Of a stretch of DNA of 19,690 nt, positions 7,072 through 12,934 are shown one piece after another. A program made the position numbers and the translations under genes. Source of the stretch: Spirosoma fluviale (GTDB lineage: Bacteria; Bacteroidota; Bacteroidia; Cytophagales; Spirosomataceae); assembly GCA_945906915.1 (NCBI GenBank), contig CAMDSI010000015.1, positions 1-19,690 of the forward strand, in the 5' to 3' direction. The notes under the pieces are model-generated. The model had not been told where the DNA came from. It ran no database searches and saw only the letters and a list, made by a program, of their open reading frames with translations. Positions within the stretch are counted from its first letter, which is position 1. The number at the start of each line of letters is the position of its first letter.

Positions 7072-7671
7072 ATGCCAAAAGTTAAAGCTAAACGACATAG
7101 TGTCTCACTCGACATGACAGCGATGTGTGATGTGGCTTTCCTTCTTTTGACGTTCTTCATGTTAACCGCGAAGTTCCGTCCAGAAGAGGCAGTTACAATC
7201 ACGCCTCCATCTTCTATCTCAGAGAAACCTTTGAATGTGAAAGATGGTATGCTGATGGTTAGTGTTTCACCCGAAGGTGGCGTTTATTTAGCAACTGATG
7301 ATCAAATGGCACGGGAGTTTATGTTAGAGCGCATGGCTAATCGCTATGGTATCGCTGTAACGGCTGAGATGAAGAAGAACTTTATGGCTTCAGAAATTGT
7401 CGGCTATCCTCTAGGTGCAATGCGTCAGGTGTTAAATATGAAACCTTCAGAAGCGAAAGCGCTAAGCAAGGGGATTCCACTTGATTCATCTAATAACGAG
7501 CTTTCGTATTGGGTGGGTTATGCGAAATTGTCTAATCCAGAGTTGAAAGTTGCTATCAAAGGAGATAAAGAATCTAACTACAAAGTTTTTGCCGATATCA
7601 TCGGAACTTTGCAGGCTCAGAATATCAATATCTTCCAATTAGTAACTGGACCGGAAAATAAACCGAAATAA
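7072..7671 (+). CDS. Biopolymer transporter ExbD, long paralogue
   Basis: ExbD is the single-helix partner that sits within the ExbB pore; a conserved aspartate in its helix carries protons. Here the helix is MTAMCDVAFLLLTFFMLTAKF with D20 in the expected place, preceded by the conserved basic cytoplasmic tail. At 199 residues it is about 60 longer than classical ExbD (~140). The extra residues (about 85-155) lie within the periplasmic domain and are helix-forming and rich in Met, Ala and charged residues. The C-terminal half with ELKVAIKGDKESNYKVFADI matches the usual ExbD fold. It lies between exbB and a second exbD. Confidence 0.93.
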   Translation: MPKVKAKRHSVSLDMTAMCDVAFLLLTFFMLTAKFRPEEAVTITPPSSISEKPLNVKDGMLMVSVSPEGGVYLATDDQMAREFMLERMANRYGIAVTAEMKKNFMASEIVGYPLGAMRQVLNMKPSEAKALSKGIPLDSSNNELSYWVGYAKLSNPELKVAIKGDKESNYKVFADIIGTLQAQNINIFQLVTGPENKPK

Positions 7672-7697
7672 GTTTTCATTTTTAATTACGAAAAGAA

Positions 7698-8213
7698 ATG
7701 GCAGAAATAGATAGCTCCGGTGGCGGGAAGAAAGGCGGAAAGAAGCGCAGTAAGAAAATGTCGACCAAAATCGACATGACACCTATGGTGGACTTAGGCT
7801 TCCTTTTGATTACTTTCTTTATGTTAACAACGACGTTAGCAAAGCCCGTTACCATGCAATTAAACATGCCTGATAAAACGGATACGAAGGAAACATCCCC
7901 TGTTAAATTATCGGAAACACTTACTGTGTGTCCAGATGCTAACAAGGTGTATTATTACCAAGGTATCCCTACTGAAGCAGGTACAGTAATGCAAGTTACT
8001 AACTATTCGGAGACAGGAATTCGCAAGGTTATCGCGGATCTGAAAGCGAAAGTGGGTAATAATTTTACTATCGTGATCAAGCCAACCAAAGGTGCAAAGT
8101 ATCGCAACATGATTGACATGCTTGATGAATGTGCGATTACTAACAACAAGCGTTATGCTTTGTTAGAAATCGATCCGGATACGGAGGCATTGATTAAACG
8201 ATCAGGAAAATAA
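7698..8213 (+). CDS. Biopolymer transporter ExbD, short paralogue
   Basis: This second ExbD has 171 residues. A glycine/lysine-rich cytoplasmic tail (SGGGKKGGKKRSKK) leads into the motif KIDMTPMVDLGFLLITFFML, with the proton-carrying aspartate at D32. The periplasmic domain has the family pattern and contains two cysteines (one in VCPDANK, one in LDECAI) not seen in the first paralogue. ATG start 26 bp after the first exbD stop. Two adjacent, divergent exbD genes are common in Bacteroidota TonB operons. The pair could form a heterodimer in one ExbB channel; this is inference. Confidence 0.93.
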   Translation: MAEIDSSGGGKKGGKKRSKKMSTKIDMTPMVDLGFLLITFFMLTTTLAKPVTMQLNMPDKTDTKETSPVKLSETLTVCPDANKVYYYQGIPTEAGTVMQVTNYSETGIRKVIADLKAKVGNNFTIVIKPTKGAKYRNMIDMLDECAITNNKRYALLEIDPDTEALIKRSGK

Positions 8214-8246
8214 GGGTATAAATTAATTTTAAATTAAACGAATATT

Positions 8247-9065
8247 ATGTCACAAGTAATAAGCCAAGATGCTACTTTAGACGATATTATCTTCAGAAAC
8301 AAGAACCGTGAATACGGTGCCTTCGATCTTAGAACGAGATATCCTAAGGTAATGAAGCGGTCCGTGTTACTAGGCTCTGCACTCTTTGTCGGTGCTCTTT
8401 TGTTAGCAGCTTTCTGGAAACAGTTAACTGCCGCTGCAGAAAATAAGACTGAGGTGACTGCTGAAGTAATGAAATTGGACAAGCCTGCTCCACCTAAGAA
8501 GGTTGAGTTGCCTCCACCTCCACCACCGCCACCACCCAAGGAAATTCCTAAGGTGACTACGACGAAATTCTTACCTCCTGAAATCAAACATGACGAAGAG
8601 GTAACAAAGCCGGAGCCTCCACCTGAAGAGGTGAAAGGAAATACCGCATCGGAAACGGTGAAAGGTGAGACGGAATCGTATGAACCACCAGTAGATCCAG
8701 ATGCGGGTAAAGCAGCACCTGTTGAGCCTCCTAGACCAGCTGAAGATGAAATCTTTACAGCTGTGGAGCAACAAGCTGAATTCCCTGGAGGATCGGGTGC
8801 CTGGGCACGTTTCTTAGGTAAAACTTTGAAATACCCATCTGCTGCGCAACGTGCAAACGTGGGTGGTAGAGTATTCGTCTCTTTCGTTGTTAATACGGAC
8901 GGTTCTGTTCAAGACGTACAAGTTTTGAAGGGAGTTGGTTTCGGTTGTGATGAGGAAGCTATTCGCGTAATCAAGTCTATGCCAAGATGGAATCCTGGTA
9001 AACAGTCTGGACGTGCAGTTAGATCTCGTTTCACTCAACCAATTACGTTCGTTTTATCGGAGTAA
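8247..9065 (+). CDS. tonB: Energy transducer TonB
   Basis: TonB spans the periplasm and pulls on the TonB box of outer-membrane receptors. This 272-residue protein has the Bacteroidota layout: a ~36-residue cytoplasmic segment (with IIFRNKNREYGAFDLR), one membrane helix (about 39-57), a proline-rich periplasmic linker (79-165) containing nine consecutive prolines (89-97) and many P/E/K repeats, and a C-terminal TonB_C domain (about 185-272). The latter shows the family signature YPSAAQRANVGGRVFVSFVV and, further on, the conserved MPRWNPGKQSGRAV. It is the last gene of the operon, 33 bp after exbD, and is followed by a strong hairpin terminator. The call is secure. Confidence 0.96.
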   Translation: MSQVISQDATLDDIIFRNKNREYGAFDLRTRYPKVMKRSVLLGSALFVGALLLAAFWKQLTAAAENKTEVTAEVMKLDKPAPPKKVELPPPPPPPPPKEIPKVTTTKFLPPEIKHDEEVTKPEPPPEEVKGNTASETVKGETESYEPPVDPDAGKAAPVEPPRPAEDEIFTAVEQQAEFPGGSGAWARFLGKTLKYPSAAQRANVGGRVFVSFVVNTDGSVQDVQVLKGVGFGCDEEAIRVIKSMPRWNPGKQSGRAVRSRFTQPITFVLSE

Positions 9066-9086
9066 GATAGAAACGCTTAATCATAG

Positions 9087-9126
9087 ACAGACCTGCTGAA
9101 TGTATTTTTAGCAGGTCTGTTTTTTT
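9087..9126 (+). terminator. Strong intrinsic terminator after tonB
   Basis: A perfect 11-bp inverted repeat (ACAGACCTGCT at 9087-9097 and AGCAGGTCTGT at 9110-9120) with a 12-nt loop is followed by a run of T to 9126. It lies 21 bp after the tonB stop. The next gene on the same strand begins only 8 bp after the T-run. Confidence 0.92.
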
Positions 9127-9133
9127 AAAGAAT

Positions 9134-9373
9134 ATGAAAAGACCTGTGGCTATTTGGATTAATGTTACTTTTCGAATAATTGTAGCATTTGCTTATTTTT
9201 TAGTAGGCATGTATGTTGCATTTTATTCGGAATTTGACTTAGGTACGACTTTTGGTGTGCCTACCATCGTTTTATTTGGAATACTTTTTATGGCCTATGG
9301 GTGTTTCCGGATTTGGAGAGCTTATGCCTATTTTAACTCAACAGATGATGAGGATGAAGAATATCAAAAATAG
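9134..9373 (+). CDS. Small two-helix membrane protein of unknown function
   Basis: I do not recognise this 79-residue protein. It has two hydrophobic segments, about residues 11-31 (VTFRIIVAFAYFLVGMYVAF) and 43-60 (PTIVLFGILFMAYGCFRI), separated by a short polar loop (YSEFDLGTTFG), and a strongly acidic tail (DDEDEEYQ). It is probably an integral membrane protein with both ends on the same side. ATG start 8 bp after the tonB terminator. Its 3' end overlaps the start of the lipoprotein gene by 20 bp, so these two are co-translated. A link to the neighbouring TonB system is suggested by position only. Confidence 0.7.
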   Translation: MKRPVAIWINVTFRIIVAFAYFLVGMYVAFYSEFDLGTTFGVPTIVLFGILFMAYGCFRIWRAYAYFNSTDDEDEEYQK

Positions 9374-10253
9374 TATTGTAGTTCTTTTAGGACTATGTAT
9401 GTTCCACTGTTCCTCCGATAAAAAGGAGGGTCCAAAAGATTCTGCAACGATAGGGGAAATTACTCTAGGGGTGGATGAATCTTTTGAGCCTTTGATGAAA
9501 GCAGAGAAGACGGCTTTTGAAGAGCAGTACCACTATGCTAAAATCAACTATAAATTTAGTCCTGAAAATGAGGTAATTGCAGATATGCTAAATGACAAGA
9601 TTCGCGGTGTCGTAGTGACCCGGGACTTAACGCCTGCTGAAAAAGAAATTTTTACTCGCGAAGCCATCACTTACCGTAGTTTTAATATAGCTGCCGATGG
9701 CATTGCCTTATTAGCCAATAAGTCAAATACAGACACCCTAATTACACTAGGTGATTTACGGGAATTGATCGTGGGAACCTCAACTAAATTCACCGTAGTT
9801 GTGGATAAAGCTAATTCTAGTAATTTGAAATTTTTACTAGACAAATTAAAGATTTCGGGTGCGGAGAAATTGCATGTGGTGGCAGCTGGTTCTAACCCAG
9901 AAGTGATTAATCAGGTGAAAAATAATCCTAATTCGATTGGAATTGTTGGTTCTAATTGGATTAGCGATGGAGATAATCCGACTTCACTCGGATTCATTCG
10001 TTCCATCCACGTGATGTCCGTGGCAGAAGGAAAGGGGATGCCTTATTCGCAGCCTTTTGGCTATAATTTGGCTTTGAAAAAATACCCTCTGCGCAGGGAA
10101 ATCAAATATATTATTAATGAAGCACACCAGGGATTAGGAACCGGTTTCTTGAATTATGTCTCCGGGGACTTAGGCCAATTGATTGTTTTGAAGGCAGGAT
10201 TAATTCCTTTGACCCGACCTATCACGATTCGAACCTATCAAATTAGTCAATAG
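9354..10253 (+). CDS. PstS-like substrate-binding lipoprotein
   Basis: This 299-residue protein begins with a lipoprotein signal peptide: MKNIKNSIVVLLGLCMFHC, with the likely lipidated Cys at 19 followed by SSDKKEG. The rest resembles the periplasmic phosphate-binding (PstS-like) superfamily, with the early TLGVDESFEPLM, a middle region with TLGDLRELIVGTS, and NSSNLKFLLD near the ligand cleft. There are no pst permease or ATPase genes nearby, so it is unlikely to be an ordinary phosphate importer component. The open frame extends upstream to 9252, but the ATG at 9354 is chosen because it begins the signal peptide and overlaps the previous gene by only 20 bp. It lies between the tonB operon and a TPR gene. 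Ligand and partner are unknown; an accessory role to TonB-linked uptake is inferred. Confidence 0.82.
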   Translation: MKNIKNSIVVLLGLCMFHCSSDKKEGPKDSATIGEITLGVDESFEPLMKAEKTAFEEQYHYAKINYKFSPENEVIADMLNDKIRGVVVTRDLTPAEKEIFTREAITYRSFNIAADGIALLANKSNTDTLITLGDLRELIVGTSTKFTVVVDKANSSNLKFLLDKLKISGAEKLHVVAAGSNPEVINQVKNNPNSIGIVGSNWISDGDNPTSLGFIRSIHVMSVAEGKGMPYSQPFGYNLALKKYPLRREIKYIINEAHQGLGTGFLNYVSGDLGQLIVLKAGLIPLTRPITIRTYQISQ

Positions 10254-10298
10254 TCCATTTTTATCTAGCTCAGGTTAGGGAAAATAGAAGAATAGTTT

Positions 10299-10306
10299 TA
10301 TTTTTG
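10299..10306 (+). promoter_or_regulatory. -7 promoter element for the TPR gene
   Basis: TATTTTTG is a perfect match to TAnnTTTG, placed 95 bp before the ATG of the TPR gene and 45 bp after the lipoprotein stop. Transcription would start near 10312. No good -33 element is visible (GTTAGG at about 10274-10279 is the nearest). The gene may therefore be read both from here and from upstream. Confidence 0.45.
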
Positions 10307-10339
10307 TTATTCTATTGATTTTAATTTAAGTGTATAAAA

Positions 10340-10359
10340 TTGAACATTTCGATGTTCGA
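10340..10359 (+). promoter_or_regulatory. TTCG-loop hairpin in the leader of the TPR gene
   Basis: TTGAACAT at 10340-10347 pairs with ATGTTCGA at 10352-10359 (eight pairs, one G-T) around a TTCG tetraloop. It lies in the presumed 5' leader, about 42 bp before the ATG. There is no T-run after it, so it is not a terminator. It could stabilise the mRNA or bind a regulator; no function is known. Confidence 0.4.
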
Positions 10360-10401
10360 GGCCTAGTAAATGTATCGAAAGCTATTAATTATAAAAACAA
10401 A

Positions 10402-12099
10402 ATGAAGAAAATGAAATCGTGGGTATTGGTAATTAGTTTATTGATTACCAATATGGCAATGGGACAAACTATCGCGGAAGGATTACACTTAATCGATCGC
10501 GATCAACCTAGCAGAGCAAAGCAAGTTTTTGAAGGCTTAGTTACTGCTTCTCCTACGGGTGAAAACTACTATTATTTAGGCTATTATTTCTTATCTCGCA
10601 GAGATTGGTCTGGAGCTGAAGATGCTTTCAAAAAAGGCTTAGCAGCAGATCCTAAGAACTATTTGAATCAAGTAGGTTTGGCTACTATTAAAGTAGGCCA
10701 AAATAAGGTGAATGATGCGAAAGTGGATTTTGACCGTATTTTGCAAGAGACTAAATACAAGAATGGCGATGTCATTCACCGTATCGCGGAGGCGTATGAA
10801 ATGTTCCATAAATTAGGACGAGATGCAGAATTCAATGCCAATAACAATGATCCGGCGGAAGCGATTCGTTTAATCGACTTAATGTTAGAGAAAACGAAGA
10901 AAGGTCCTAACGCGGAGCAAATGATTGTTCGTGGAGATGCATTTTTGATCAAGAATGATGGTGGTAACGCAGTTTCATCTTATGAGCAGGCCTTAATGCA
11001 AGACCCTAGAAATGTGAAAGCAAAAGTGAAGATCGGAACTGTTTTCTTACGTGGTAAAAACTACCGCGAGACTCAATCACGTTATAAAGAGGCGATCGAT
11101 TTAGATTCAAATTATGCTCCAGCGCACAAGCGTTATGGCGAGTATTTGATCGTAGGTGCCCAGTATAAAAATGCATCACGTTATTTCAGAAAGTATTTAG
11201 AGAAAGCGGAGGCTACACCTGAGGTGACTTTGGAAACGGCTAAACTATTATTCTTATCTCAAGATTATGAAGGCGCGATGAAGTACACAGATGAGGCAGA
11301 TAAGAAGGGTGTGAAAGATAATGATATCTACCGTATGCGTGGTTATTCGCATGTCGAAATGAAAAATTACCAACAAGGTATTGATAACTTAGAAGGTATG
11401 GTTCGTTCTGGTGTGAAGCCATATTATATGGATGATTTGTATTTTGGAAAAGGGTATCAAGGTTTAGGTAAAGATTCGGTTGCTTTAAATTATTTAGAGC
11501 GTGCCGCTCCGTTAGATACTAACAATAATGTATACAACATTATTCACGATATTCGCTATAAGCAAAAGCGTTATAATGACGCAGCAAATGCAGCATTGAA
11601 AAGTATCGAATGGAAGCAAAAGAAAAGCCAAGCTGTAGGTTCTGGAGATTATTTCAAGGCTGCCATGGATTATTATTTTGTTTCTGCCTTTATTCCTAGA
11701 GCAGATACCTTGAATCGCCCATTAATCGCCATGAAATCAGATACCTTATTTGCTAAGGCAATTGCAGTAAATGATAAATGGCCTCAATTCTACATTAACC
11801 GAGCTCGTGCTAATAACTTAATTGATTATTCAGGTACTAAGTGGTTAGGAGTTCCTCATTATGAGAAATTCTTAGAAACGGTGATGAAGTTAAGAGAAGA
11901 AAAATCTACTGCTTTAAAAGAAGATAAGAATCAGTTATTTGAGGCATTTAAGTACTTAGGTGGTTATCACTTAACAGTGACGAAGGATGATACGAAAGTG
12001 AGAGAATATTTCACCAAGGCGCAAGAAATAAAAACGGATGATAAAGATGTCAATGACTATTTAAATCCAGCTCCAGCGGCGGTAGCTCCTAAAAAGTAA
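10402..12099 (+). CDS. Exported tetratricopeptide-repeat protein
   Basis: This 565-residue protein starts with a signal peptide (MKKMKSWVLVISLLITNMAM, cleavage likely before Q22 in AMGQ), so it is periplasmic or attached to the outer membrane. Most of the remainder is TPR helical hairpins: recurrent patterns such as YYYLGYYFLSRRDWSGAEDA, FKKGLAADP, SYEQALMQDPRNVKAKVKIG and YAPAHKRYGEYLIVGAQY show the alternating W/L/G/Y-A-P spacing. TPR arrays are protein-docking scaffolds. The frame opens at GTG 10330, but the ATG at 10402 begins the signal peptide and is preferred. It follows the PstS-like lipoprotein and ends 16 bp before a terminator. Placement after tonB in the same direction suggests a periplasmic scaffold; this is inference. 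Confidence 0.88.
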   Translation: MKKMKSWVLVISLLITNMAMGQTIAEGLHLIDRDQPSRAKQVFEGLVTASPTGENYYYLGYYFLSRRDWSGAEDAFKKGLAADPKNYLNQVGLATIKVGQNKVNDAKVDFDRILQETKYKNGDVIHRIAEAYEMFHKLGRDAEFNANNNDPAEAIRLIDLMLEKTKKGPNAEQMIVRGDAFLIKNDGGNAVSSYEQALMQDPRNVKAKVKIGTVFLRGKNYRETQSRYKEAIDLDSNYAPAHKRYGEYLIVGAQYKNASRYFRKYLEKAEATPEVTLETAKLLFLSQDYEGAMKYTDEADKKGVKDNDIYRMRGYSHVEMKNYQQGIDNLEGMVRSGVKPYYMDDLYFGKGYQGLGKDSVALNYLERAAPLDTNNNVYNIIHDIRYKQKRYNDAANAALKSIEWKQKKSQAVGSGDYFKAAMDYYFVSAFIPRADTLNRPLIAMKSDTLFAKAIAVNDKWPQFYINRARANNLIDYSGTKWLGVPHYEKFLETVMKLREEKSTALKEDKNQLFEAFKYLGGYHLTVTKDDTKVREYFTKAQEIKTDDKDVNDYLNPAPAAVAPKK

Positions 12100-12115
12100 G
12101 ATGAATTAAACAACG

Positions 12116-12144
12116 AAAAAAGCTGCTCATCGGGCGGCTTTTTT
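12116..12144 (+). terminator. Intrinsic terminator after the TPR gene
   Basis: A-run plus AGCTGC at 12121-12126, loop TCATCGG, then GCGGCT at 12134-12139 and T-run to 12144 form an 11-bp hairpin (one G-T pair) with T-tail, 16 bp after the TPR stop. The downstream SDR gene starts 16 bp after the T-run. Confidence 0.85.
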
Positions 12145-12160
12145 CATTTTCAATACAGCT

Positions 12161-12934
12161 ATGTCATACGCATTAATTACAGGAGGAAGTAAAGGGATAG
12201 GCAAAGAGATTGCCTTTCAGTTAGCAGAAAGAGGATATAATCTTTTACTGGTTGCTCGTAATTCTTATGAGTTGCAAATGGTGAAAGAAGCGATTCAGAA
12301 AAAGTATTCTTTAGAGGTGGATTATTTAGTGGTGGATTTAGCTGATTCGTCGGCTGTTTCGACTCTATATGAATGGGTTTTAGAAAAGCAGATTGATCTT
12401 CGGATTTTGGTCAATAATGCGGGCTATGGTTTAGTGGGGGAGTTTGAAAAGTATTCCTTCGAAGAGACCCAAAAAATGATGCAAGTAAACATGAATGCCT
12501 TAGTGGAAGCCTGCTATCGCTTCTATCCGATGTTAAGCGGTAAAGGTCAGGCCTATGTGTTGAATATTGCTAGTTCAACGGCTTATCAGGCGATTCCTTT
12601 AATGAGCGTTTATGCAGCGTCTAAAGTTTTTGTTTTGAATTTTTCTCGCGGTTTGTTTCATGAGTGGAAAGCAAAAGGAATTTCGGTAACATCCGTAAGC
12701 CCAGGTGCTACCACGACAAACTTTAATGATCGCGCAAACTTGCCAGAGAAAGCAAGTAAAGCAGCGGAGAAGATTACGATGAGTCCAGAACAAGTGGCTA
12801 AGCTTGCAGTGGATGGTATGTTTGCTAAGAAGCAAGAGGTAATTACGGGCTTTATAAATAAATTAGGTGCCTTCTTAGCTTGGCTTGCCCCTAAAGCAAT
12901 TTCTGAAAAAATTGCTAAAGGGATTTACGAATAG
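12161..12934 (+). CDS. Short-chain dehydrogenase/reductase (SDR)
   Basis: This 257-residue protein is a classical SDR. It has the Rossmann nucleotide-binding motif TGGSKGIG (7-14), NNAG (85-88), the catalytic serine at S138 (IASS) and Y151-x3-K155 (YAASK), and the PGATTT loop (181-186) after strand beta-6. The arrangement is that of NADP-dependent members of the DltE/YqjQ-like group; R33 in VARN after the second strand favours NADP(H). The substrate cannot be read from the sequence. The ATG is immediately downstream of a terminator, so the gene probably has its own promoter or depends on read-through. Its last 20 bp overlap the convergent T9SS cargo gene. Confidence 0.93.
   Translation: MSYALITGGSKGIGKEIAFQLAERGYNLLLVARNSYELQMVKEAIQKKYSLEVDYLVVDLADSSAVSTLYEWVLEKQIDLRILVNNAGYGLVGEFEKYSFEETQKMMQVNMNALVEACYRFYPMLSGKGQAYVLNIASSTAYQAIPLMSVYAASKVFVLNFSRGLFHEWKAKGISVTSVSPGATTTNFNDRANLPEKASKAAEKITMSPEQVAKLAVDGMFAKKQEVITGFINKLGAFLAWLAPKAISEKIAKGIYE

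Noticed and set aside
8511..8537. CCACCT/CCACCG-type short tandem repeat
   Set aside because: It encodes the nine-proline run of TonB and is explained by the protein; it is not a CRISPR or regulatory repeat.
8234..8587. Glycine-rich antisense ORF opposite tonB
   Set aside because: The glycine run is the reverse complement of the proline codons of the TonB linker; it is not a gene.
9252..9353. Longer start for the PstS-like lipoprotein gene
   Set aside because: It would place 34 residues of unlikely sequence before the lipoprotein signal peptide and overlap the small membrane gene by 120 bp.
10330..10401. GTG-initiated extension of the TPR gene
   Set aside because: The extension precedes a good signal peptide starting at ATG 10402 and includes the leader hairpin.
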